A DNA stretch of 6,888 nt from a bacterium (GTDB taxonomy: Bacteria > Fidelibacterota > Marinisomatia > Marinisomatales > JAHJCW01). The position numbers were made by a program, and so were the translations under genes. The notes beneath the pieces were generated by a model, which was given only the letters and a program-made list of their open reading frames with translations, was not told where the DNA came from and did not search any database. Below, one piece after another: positions 1 to 5,872 of this stretch (position 1 is the stretch's first letter; every line of letters starts with the position of its first letter). The stretch covers positions 1 through 6,888 of the forward strand of contig JAUXHY010000070.1 of assembly GCA_030621275.1 (NCBI GenBank). Reading direction: 5' to 3'.

Positions 1-1
1 A

Positions 2-994
2 GCCAATCCTGTAAAAATAATTTTAGTCGGACACGAAAAAAAACTGGCTAACGCTTTAAGGAAAAATAAATATGAAGGCGACGCAATTGAGATTTACAAC
101 GCAACAGAAGAAATATCCATGCATGATTCACCCAAAACTAGTATTGAAGCTAAGCCAGATGCATCAATAGTTGTAGCAGCAAGGTTGGTTGGCGAAGGAA
201 AAGCTGATACGTTAGTTTCTGCCGGAAGTACAGGATCGGTAGTATTATCTGCCGCTAGAAACATACCACGAATTTCTGATGTACGTCGCACTGCGATTGC
301 AACGGTTTATCCAACGATGAATGAGTTAAAACGTGACGATATTTTATCATTATTACTCGATGTAGGAGCTAATATTCACTGTAGTGCTGAAGAATTAGCA
401 CAATTTGCCATTATGGGTTCTGCTTATGTAAGCGATGTGAGAGGTACTCAAAATCCAAAGGTTGCATTGTTAAATATTGGTGAAGAAGCCTCAAAGGGTG
501 GTGAGAAAATGCAGGAAGCATATAGGATACTAAAAAGTATACCTACTATTAATTTTGTTGGAAATATTGAGGGAAAAGACATTTTACGTGGAATAGTTGA
601 TGTAATTATCACAGAAGGATTTGTCGGGAATATTGTTATCAAAACTTTAGAAGGAGCTGCCAACACTGTAGGCCTTTTAGGAAAATTAGCTTTTAAAACT
701 AGGATTAGTTGGAAATTGGGACTCATTATGCTCCGTAAAGGAATGGCTTTTATAAAAGAAGCAACAGATTATTCTGAATATGGAGGCGCGCCGTTATTAG
801 GGTTTGAAAAAATGGTCATCATTGCTCATGGAAGATCAAACGCTAAAGCAATCAGTAATGCAATCAAATTAGCCGGGAAATGTGTTCGTGATGATGTTTG
901 TGGACAAATTTCAAGGAACATTCATACATTTGAACATGAACCGGAAAGAGAATATGAGCGTATGAAATCTGAAAGATATCCATCTGAAAATTGA
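2..994 (+). CDS. plsX: Phosphate acyltransferase PlsX, 5'-truncated by window edge
   Basis: PlsX converts acyl-ACP and phosphate to acyl-phosphate, the donor that PlsY uses to acylate glycerol-3-phosphate; it is a soluble, membrane-associated enzyme. The frame is open from base 2 and gives 330 residues. Aligned from memory to B. subtilis PlsX (333 aa), the visible ILVG (residues 7-10) falls near residue 35, so about 27-30 N-terminal residues lie upstream. The ATG at 119 is internal. Family blocks visible: SAGSTGS (73-79), DVGAN (120-124), FAIMGSAY (135-142), LLNIGEE (156-162), FVGNIEG (185-191), TEGFVGN (204-210), YGGAPLLGF (260-268) and HGRSNAKAI (276-284). Three positions differ from the usual form: SAGNTGA is SAGSTGS, RPA is RRTA (95-98) and TDGF is TEGF. 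The C-terminal tail after 300 is charged. A 35-base gap separates it from the TPR lipoprotein gene. Identification is firm. Confidence 0.96.
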   Translation, partial: ANPVKIILVGHEKKLANALRKNKYEGDAIEIYNATEEISMHDSPKTSIEAKPDASIVVAARLVGEGKADTLVSAGSTGSVVLSAARNIPRISDVRRTAIATVYPTMNELKRDDILSLLLDVGANIHCSAEELAQFAIMGSAYVSDVRGTQNPKVALLNIGEEASKGGEKMQEAYRILKSIPTINFVGNIEGKDILRGIVDVIITEGFVGNIVIKTLEGAANTVGLLGKLAFKTRISWKLGLIMLRKGMAFIKEATDYSEYGGAPLLGFEKMVIIAHGRSNAKAISNAIKLAGKCVRDDVCGQISRNIHTFEHEPEREYERMKSERYPSEN

Positions 995-1001
995 AATAAT
1001 A

Positions 1002-1029
1002 TAGTAATTAGTAATAGATAATATGTAAT
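1002..1029 (+). repeat. Four 7-base TAAT-ending units just before the TPR lipoprotein start
   Basis: The spacer between plsX and the lipoprotein gene reads as four consecutive 7-mers: TAGTAAT (1002-1008), TAGTAAT (1009-1015), AGATAAT (1016-1022) and ATGTAAT (1023-1029). The next base is the A of the ATG at 1030. The first two units are identical; the others keep only TAAT. The last unit contains an ATG directly followed by TAA (1023-1028), in a different frame from the gene. No Shine-Dalgarno sequence is present, so this unstructured A+T-rich leader is all the ribosome has upstream of the start. Slippage-derived low complexity is the simplest explanation; a role in initiation is only a possibility. 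Confidence 0.5.
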
Positions 1030-2751
1030 ATGAAAAAATGCACTATTAAGTTTAATTTACTTCTAGGCATTGTCATTATTACCTTAATTATGATAACTGG
1101 TTGCGTCTATTTCAACACTTTCTACAATGCGAAATTGTTTTTTTCTGAAGCGGAAAAGATGAGAGCAGAAAGAGAAGGGGAATTCCTTGGAAATACGATA
1201 ACCGATAAATATAAGAAAGTTATAGACAAATCAGATATCGTAATTAATAATCATCCTGACAGTAAATACTTAGATGACGCATTATTCCTGAAAGGAAGAT
1301 CACATTACCACAGAAAAGAATATGATTTATCGGTATCAACTTTTCATACTTTAATATCGACAAATCCTGATGAATATTCAATTTTATCTGAATATTGGTT
1401 AGCTCTAAATAAGTGGAAATTGGGTAAACCGCAAGCAGCACTTAAAAATCTAAATCAAGTCCTATTTAAAACAAATGAAAATAAATTATTAGCACATATT
1501 TACCAATCGCAAGCGGAAATATTTTTAGAATTGAAGCAAGATTCGATAGCAGTATCAACTTTAGAACAGGCCGCCGAATTAACAAAAAATCGACAGGATA
1601 AAGGGCAAATATATTATCGTTTAGCTGAATTGGCATACGAAATTCAAAATTATAAAAGTGCAATAGATTATTATAAGAATGTTATAAAATATTCATATTC
1701 AAATAAGCGCGTAATGGAAGCTAACTTAAAGATTGTTCAAAGATATCGAGATTTGAATGACTTAGAAAAAGCTTCAGAAGAAATAAAAACGATGCTTATT
1801 GATCCAGAGTTTTCGACAATTCATGATGATTTAGAGCTAGAATTAGCAAAATTAAGATTAACTCAGAATGAAAATGAAGCTGCTATCCAAATCTTGGAAG
1901 ATATTGTAATTAAATATCCCAATAATGAAACCTCTGCCGAAGCTTTTTATTTACTTGGTGAACAATTTTTATTAAAAACTAGAGATTTTGTGAAAGCTGA
2001 CTATTATTACAAACAAATTCAAAAAGAATCTTCGCAATCAATATTCAATGATCACGGAAAGCAAAGAATTAAGGAGATTGATAAGTATAATAAATCCATA
2101 GAATTCCTTAAAGAAATTGAAAAAATACACAGTTTACCTGACAGTTTAATCAATAATGATAAAAATAAAAATGTCGATACTGTGAAAGTTGTACTTGAAT
2201 TATTTAACATAGGAGAATTAGAAGCATTCCATTTTAATCAAATTGATACATCATTGATCTATTTCAATCGTATAATAGAAGAGTATCCCAAATCAGATTT
2301 AGAAGCAAAAACGATTTTTGCCCTTAGTCATTTATACGAACAGCTAGGAGATTCTAGTAAAACTTTAAAATATCAAAAAATAATCATTAATAATTACCCA
2401 GATTCTGAATATGCAGACAATATTCGTTTAAATAATAAGTACATAGATATTGGCGTTAGTGGATTTGCATTACTTTCAAATGCTGAAAATTTATATTCCT
2501 CTAATATCGATTCAGCTTTTAATGAATACAAGAAAATTGCCTATTTATCCAATTCAGAAACATCAAAAAGGGCATTGTTCTTTGTTGCTAATGAATATGA
2601 TTATAAATTATTTGACCCTGATAGTGCATACAAGTATTATAATCAAGTTACCGTTAGATTTCCTGAAAGTGAACAAGCCAAAATTGCAAAAAATCGTCTA
2701 AAATATCTTAAAAATAGAGAAACTGAGACCATCGGTTCAACGATTGAATAA
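1030..2751 (+). CDS. TPR-repeat outer-membrane-type lipoprotein (BamD/YbgF-like)
   Basis: This 573-residue protein begins with a lipoprotein signal: basic MKKCTIK, a hydrophobic stretch (9-22) and the lipobox ITGC with Cys25 as the predicted lipidated residue. Directly after it comes YFNTFYNAK (27-35), which I recall from related TPR lipoproteins of Ignavibacteria/Chlorobi-type bacteria. The rest is mostly helical TPR-like repeats. Several carry the YPxS-type turn seen in BamD and YbgF/CpoB proteins: NHPDSKYLDDA (74-84), KYPNNETSAEA (295-305), EYPKSDLEAK (418-427), NYPDSEYAD (455-463) and RFPESEQAKIA (543-553). A less repetitive, Asn/Lys-rich linker spans about 365-385. Such proteins act as periplasmic scaffolds in outer-membrane assembly or envelope complexes; the exact partner cannot be read from the sequence. 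At 573 residues it is far longer than BamD (about 240), so it is not called bamD. Its stop overlaps the pyrK start by one base (TAATG). Confidence 0.88.
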   Translation: MKKCTIKFNLLLGIVIITLIMITGCVYFNTFYNAKLFFSEAEKMRAEREGEFLGNTITDKYKKVIDKSDIVINNHPDSKYLDDALFLKGRSHYHRKEYDLSVSTFHTLISTNPDEYSILSEYWLALNKWKLGKPQAALKNLNQVLFKTNENKLLAHIYQSQAEIFLELKQDSIAVSTLEQAAELTKNRQDKGQIYYRLAELAYEIQNYKSAIDYYKNVIKYSYSNKRVMEANLKIVQRYRDLNDLEKASEEIKTMLIDPEFSTIHDDLELELAKLRLTQNENEAAIQILEDIVIKYPNNETSAEAFYLLGEQFLLKTRDFVKADYYYKQIQKESSQSIFNDHGKQRIKEIDKYNKSIEFLKEIEKIHSLPDSLINNDKNKNVDTVKVVLELFNIGELEAFHFNQIDTSLIYFNRIIEEYPKSDLEAKTIFALSHLYEQLGDSSKTLKYQKIIINNYPDSEYADNIRLNNKYIDIGVSGFALLSNAENLYSSNIDSAFNEYKKIAYLSNSETSKRALFFVANEYDYKLFDPDSAYKYYNQVTVRFPESEQAKIAKNRLKYLKNRETETIGSTIE

Positions 2752-3515
2752 TGATAATTGATAAATCTGAGATAATAGAAAACATCCAAATTGCTGATGG
2801 TATTTGGCAGATGGTATTTAAATCATCAGGAATAGCTGATAGATACCTTGGTGCCGGACAATTCGTTTCAATTTTAGTGGATGATAACTGGGAGCATCCA
2901 ATTAGACGTCCGATGAGCATTGCTGATGTAAAAGATAATAAAGTATCGATTATTTATAAAGTGTTTGGATCCGTTACACAATCATTAACTCAATTAAAAT
3001 CAGAAGATTATATTGATGTATTGGGACCACTTGGCAATACTTTTAACGTAGATTATAATTTAATTTATCCAATTTTAATCGGTGGTGGAATAGGTTTGTC
3101 GCCGATTTTAAATTTATCAAAAAGTTTAGCACAAAAGGGTATTGGTGTTACTACTATTATTGGTGCAAAAACATCAAATGAACATTTCTTACAGCATAAT
3201 CCTAATAATAATATGTTTTTATGCACCGATGATGGTACTGTGGGGATAAATGGAACGGTTATTGAAGCACTCAATATTGTGCTAAAGGATATTAAAAATC
3301 CAAAAATCTTTGCCTGTGGTCCTGAACCAATGTTGTTTTCTATACAAAAGATGTTAGATAAAAAAAGTATACCTGGACAATTTTCGGTAGAAAGTTGTAT
3401 GGCGTGTGGAATGGGTATTTGCCAAGGTTGTGCTATTCCTAACAATAACAATGGCTATCATTTAGTATGTAAGGCTGGACCTGTATTTGAGACGAATGAG
3501 GTTAGATTTGACTGA
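2751..3515 (+). CDS. pyrK: Dihydroorotate dehydrogenase electron transfer subunit PyrK
   Basis: PyrK is the FAD and [2Fe-2S] subunit of class 1B dihydroorotate dehydrogenase. It passes electrons from the PyrD FMN to NAD+ in UMP synthesis, in the cytoplasm. The 254-residue length is normal for the family. The order is a ferredoxin-reductase-type FAD domain with RRPMSI (52-57), an NAD-binding domain with GGGIGLSP (111-118), TDDGTVG (159-165) and ACGPEPM (188-194), and a C-terminal iron-sulfur domain. The cluster ligands are Cys219, Cys224, Cys227 and Cys240, spaced CX4CX2CX12C. An extra Cys216 lies just before them. The ATG shares its A with the last base of the TPR lipoprotein stop codon, and no Shine-Dalgarno is evident, so translation is probably coupled. 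It overlaps pyrD downstream, consistent with the two subunits being made together. Confidence 0.96.
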   Translation: MIIDKSEIIENIQIADGIWQMVFKSSGIADRYLGAGQFVSILVDDNWEHPIRRPMSIADVKDNKVSIIYKVFGSVTQSLTQLKSEDYIDVLGPLGNTFNVDYNLIYPILIGGGIGLSPILNLSKSLAQKGIGVTTIIGAKTSNEHFLQHNPNNNMFLCTDDGTVGINGTVIEALNIVLKDIKNPKIFACGPEPMLFSIQKMLDKKSIPGQFSVESCMACGMGICQGCAIPNNNNGYHLVCKAGPVFETNEVRFD

Positions 3516-4428
3516 TCTCACTTGTAAGATAGGTTCTGTAAAATTTAAGAATCCTGTATTTACTGCTTCAGGTACATTTAGTTATGGAAATGATTTACCG
3601 GAGTTTGTAGATATAAGTATGTTAGGAGCTATTATAACTAAATCAATCACCTATGAACTTAGAGTAGGTAATCCACCGCCAAGGATTGTTGAAACTCCAT
3701 CAGGGATGTTGAATTCAATTGGTTTAGCCAATATTGGAGTTAATAATTTTATCAAAGATATCATTCCACTTTATAAAAATATCGATACAAAAATCATAGT
3801 GAATATTGCCGGTTCAACTAATGATGAATACATTAAAGTGTTAAAAGATATAGAATCTGTATCCTCTGATATTGTTGGATATGAAATCAATATATCTTGC
3901 CCAAATGTTGAACATGGCGGAATGGAATTAGGTGTTGATGCGAAATTGTCAAATAAACTTATCACTGAACTTCGTAAGCAAACAGAAAAGCTATTAATAG
4001 TTAAATTAACACCAAATGTTACAGACATAAGTAAAATCGCTGAAGCGGTGGAAGAAGCTGGAGCCGATGCCATATCAGCAATAAATACAGTTATTGGTAT
4101 GGGAATTGATATTGTAAAACGCAAACCAACGATATACAAGACTTATGCAGGTTTATCCGGTCCGGCAATTAAGCCAATTGCTCTAGCAATGGTTCATAAA
4201 ATATCAAAGACTGTGTCGATACCAATTATTGGAATCGGCGGAATAGTAAATGGTGAAAATGTAGTGGAATTTTTACTTGCCGGCGCAAGCGCAATTCAAA
4301 TTGGTACAGCAAATTTTAGGAATCCAAATGTGGGAGAGATAATAGTAGATGAATTAAATCAATATTTAAAAGAAAATGAAATTTTACACTATTCCGAATT
4401 AATAGGAAAATTAAATCTCTATGAATAG
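3496..4428 (+). CDS. pyrD: Dihydroorotate dehydrogenase, class 1B catalytic subunit PyrD
   Basis: PyrD oxidises dihydroorotate to orotate with FMN, the fourth step of pyrimidine synthesis. I chose the ATG at 3496 (310 aa), matching the 311 aa of Lactococcus PyrDB from memory. An in-frame TTG at 3487 would add only three residues. The ATG lies 20 bases inside pyrK, with a weak GAG (3489-3491) ahead of it. Visible blocks: KNPVFTASGTF (18-28), TKS (48-50), PSGMLNSIGL (68-77), NISCPNVEHGG (132-142) with the catalytic-base Cys135, VKLTPN (169-174), GLSGPAIKP (219-227), GIGGI (246-250) and the FMN-phosphate motif GTANF (270-274). A catalytic Cys instead of Ser, plus the adjacent pyrK, defines class 1B, the NAD-linked form; class 2 enzymes use Ser and quinone. 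The stop overlaps the rlpA-like start by 8 bases (ATGAATAG). Confidence 0.96.
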   Translation: MRLDLTDLTCKIGSVKFKNPVFTASGTFSYGNDLPEFVDISMLGAIITKSITYELRVGNPPPRIVETPSGMLNSIGLANIGVNNFIKDIIPLYKNIDTKIIVNIAGSTNDEYIKVLKDIESVSSDIVGYEINISCPNVEHGGMELGVDAKLSNKLITELRKQTEKLLIVKLTPNVTDISKIAEAVEEAGADAISAINTVIGMGIDIVKRKPTIYKTYAGLSGPAIKPIALAMVHKISKTVSIPIIGIGGIVNGENVVEFLLAGASAIQIGTANFRNPNVGEIIVDELNQYLKENEILHYSELIGKLNLYE

Positions 4429-4876
4429 GAACACAATATTATTGAGAATAATTAGTGCTTTCTTGTTAATAATGTTTTGTTTAATCAGTTGCGCAAGCAG
4501 TAATAAAACTGCTGATTCTAAATCGGTAATGAAACAAAAAGAACCTGTTGCTGTAGGAGATATTCAGTATGGTGTTAGTTCATATTATGCAGAAAAATTC
4601 CATGGTAGAAGAACTGCCAACGGCGAAATATATGACATGTATGGAATCTCCGGTGCTCATCAGACTCTTCCGTTAAATTCAGTTGTGAAGGTAACAAATC
4701 TTGAAAATAATAAAGAATTAGTTATTAGAATAAATGATCGTGGTCCATTTATTAAAAATAGGGTTTTCGATTGCTCATACGGAGCTGCAGTAAAACTTAG
4801 TTTTATTAGTCAAGGGACTGCAATTGTTAAAGTAGAAGTTATAGAAATAGGCAATAATTTATATAAAAAGGAGTGA
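4421..4876 (+). CDS. rlpA: RlpA-like septal ring lytic transglycosylase lipoprotein, no SPOR domain
   Basis: RlpA proteins are outer-membrane lipoproteins with a double-psi beta-barrel that cleaves peptidoglycan, classically glycan strands lacking stem peptides at the division septum. This 151-residue copy has a lipoprotein signal with lipobox LISC (21-24), Cys24 being lipidated; Cys20 is a weaker alternative. A short Lys/Ser-rich linker follows, then the barrel (about 49-140) with YGVSSYYAEKFHGRRTANGE (50-69), SGAHQTLP (77-84), VTNLENN (91-97) and INDRGPF (104-110). From memory, the active-site residues of P. aeruginosa RlpA are E120, H131 and D157. Here Glu69, His80 and Asp106 keep the same 11 and 26 residue spacings, so the enzyme is probably active. 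The usual DLS is DCS (117-119). There is no C-terminal SPOR domain, so septal targeting by denuded glycan is unlikely. The start overlaps pyrD, with a distant AGGA (4404-4407). Confidence 0.93.
   Translation: MNRNTILLRIISAFLLIMFCLISCASSNKTADSKSVMKQKEPVAVGDIQYGVSSYYAEKFHGRRTANGEIYDMYGISGAHQTLPLNSVVKVTNLENNKELVIRINDRGPFIKNRVFDCSYGAAVKLSFISQGTAIVKVEVIEIGNNLYKKE
4867..4873 (+). promoter_or_regulatory. Strong ribosome binding site of the lipid kinase gene
   Basis: AAAGGAG ends 9 bases before the ATG at 4883 and lies within the last codons of the rlpA-like gene. It is the only near-consensus Shine-Dalgarno sequence in the window, and it supports the 4883 start over later in-frame ATGs. Confidence 0.8.
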
Positions 4877-4882
4877 ATTAGC

Positions 4883-5797
4883 ATGAGTGTAAGAAAAATA
4901 TTATTATTGGTCAATCCAACCGGTGGAGTGAGAAATGGATTAGAAATTTTGGAAAATATAAAACCAATATTTGAAGCGGGCGGTATAGAGCTTGAAATAA
5001 TCGAAACAAAATATGCCGGTCATGCAAAAGATATCGCTAGAGCGATGGAAATTGATAAGTTTGAATCAGTCTGTTTAGTAGGTGGTGATGGTACTATGCA
5101 TGAAGCAATCAATGGTATGTACACAAGAAAAGATAATAAACGAATACCAATCGGATTAATTCCTGCCGGAACGGGTAATTCCTTAATGCATGATTTTAAT
5201 TGTTTAGAACCAACGGTAGCAGCAAAATGGATTGTTAATGGATATTCAAAAAAAATCGATTTAGCGGAAATTAGCATGGAGCATAAAATTGTGTATGCAT
5301 TTAACATTGTTGGTTGGGGTATGATTACTGATATCAATCTACGAGCTGGGGGTGTACGATGGATGGGGGAGAATCGTTATACGTATGCTGCCCTAATGGA
5401 AATAATGAGTCATAAACAGAGACATGCAAAATTATCGTTCAATGATAAAATTTATGATGAAAAATTCATATTTATTTTAGGAAGTATGACAAAATTTACC
5501 GGTAGCGCCATGAAAATGGCACCAAAAGCAAAACTCGATGACGGATTAATTGATATTGTAATCCTAAGAGATACTTCAAGGAAAAAAATCCTAAATTTAT
5601 TTCCAAAAATATTTTCTGGTGATCACATATATTCTGATATAATTGAGTATCGTCAAGTTGAAAGTTATTCAATCATTCCCGATGAACATGATCCTATGAA
5701 TCTTGATGGCGAGACGATTGGAAGTACTCCAATAAATTTAAAAGTATTAAGGGAATCGTTAGAGGTGTTCGTTAGTAAGGAAATTGCAGAGGGGTAG
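4883..5797 (+). CDS. Lipid kinase of the diacylglycerol/sphingosine kinase family
   Basis: The enzyme transfers the ATP gamma-phosphate to a lipid hydroxyl; the substrate could be diacylglycerol, a sphingoid base or another lipid. It has 304 residues, normal for bacterial DgkB/YegS-type proteins. The N-terminal catalytic domain shows LLLVNPTGG (7-15), GGDGTMHEAINGM (67-79) with the expected catalytic Asp69, and IPAGTGNSL (93-101). The C-terminal beta-sandwich domain shows NIVGWGMITDINL (141-153), GENRYT (162-167), MKMAPKAKLDDGLID (210-224) and NLDGE (273-277). From memory, several of these resemble human SPHK1 more than typical DgkB: GDGxMHEvxNG, WGxIxDxxL followed by GExRxT, and a MxxAPxxxxxxG block followed by SR and a LF-x(5)-G-x-H pattern. 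No membrane segment is seen, so it is probably a peripheral membrane protein. It follows the rlpA-like gene by 6 bases. Family is firm; substrate is open. Confidence 0.9.
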   Translation: MSVRKILLLVNPTGGVRNGLEILENIKPIFEAGGIELEIIETKYAGHAKDIARAMEIDKFESVCLVGGDGTMHEAINGMYTRKDNKRIPIGLIPAGTGNSLMHDFNCLEPTVAAKWIVNGYSKKIDLAEISMEHKIVYAFNIVGWGMITDINLRAGGVRWMGENRYTYAALMEIMSHKQRHAKLSFNDKIYDEKFIFILGSMTKFTGSAMKMAPKAKLDDGLIDIVILRDTSRKKILNLFPKIFSGDHIYSDIIEYRQVESYSIIPDEHDPMNLDGETIGSTPINLKVLRESLEVFVSKEIAEG

Positions 5798-5872
5798 AAT
5801 AGTCCTCAGAATTGCATTGTAAGGAATCTTTAAGAATCTGTACTTTTAATCTTAATTTAAATAACACAAATA
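5798..5872 (+). other. 75-base intergenic gap before cdsA, possible weak promoter
   Basis: This is the largest non-coding gap. It holds an imperfect tandem 10-mer, AAGGAATCTT (5821-5830) and TAAGAATCTG (5831-5840). A possible Bacteroidota-type promoter consists of ATTG (5816-5819) and, 21 bases on, TACTTTTA (5841-5848), compared with the remembered consensus TTTG and TAnnTTTG. It would put transcription start around 5853-5856, about 20 bases before the GTG. No convincing terminator hairpin with a T-run is present. The promoter reading is weak and depends on the host being of Bacteroidota type. Confidence 0.3.

Noticed and set aside
119..994. ATG at 119 as the plsX start
   Set aside because: The frame stays open to the window edge, and the residues before it (ILVG, then a region leading into HDSP) match PlsX, so the real start lies upstream of the window.
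991..1022. TTGAAA (991-996) and GATAAT (1017-1022) as a sigma-70-type promoter
   Set aside because: The spacer is 20 bases, too long, and TAAT-like boxes arise everywhere in this repeat-rich spacer.
2450..2701. 83-residue + strand frame inside the TPR lipoprotein gene
   Set aside because: It is an out-of-frame reading of TPR coding sequence with no family features or ribosome binding site; the main frame keeps its repeats through the region.
3065..3451. 128-residue open frame on the - strand opposite pyrK
   Set aside because: It lies wholly antisense to the NAD-binding and iron-sulfur domains of PyrK, whose motifs are intact on the + strand, and its translation matches no family I recognise. 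The same holds for the - strand frames at 448-726, 3771-4139, 5020-5337 and 6112-6363.
3487..3495. TTG at 3487 as the pyrD start
   Set aside because: It adds only MRR to a protein whose ATG at 3496 already gives the normal class 1B length; an ATG is preferred. It remains possible.
5789..5807. GAGG...CCTC inverted repeat over the lipid kinase stop as a terminator
   Set aside because: The stem is only 4-5 pairs with a 9-11 base loop, and no T-run follows. A flanking direct repeat AATTGCA (5782-5788, 5810-5816) looks coincidental.
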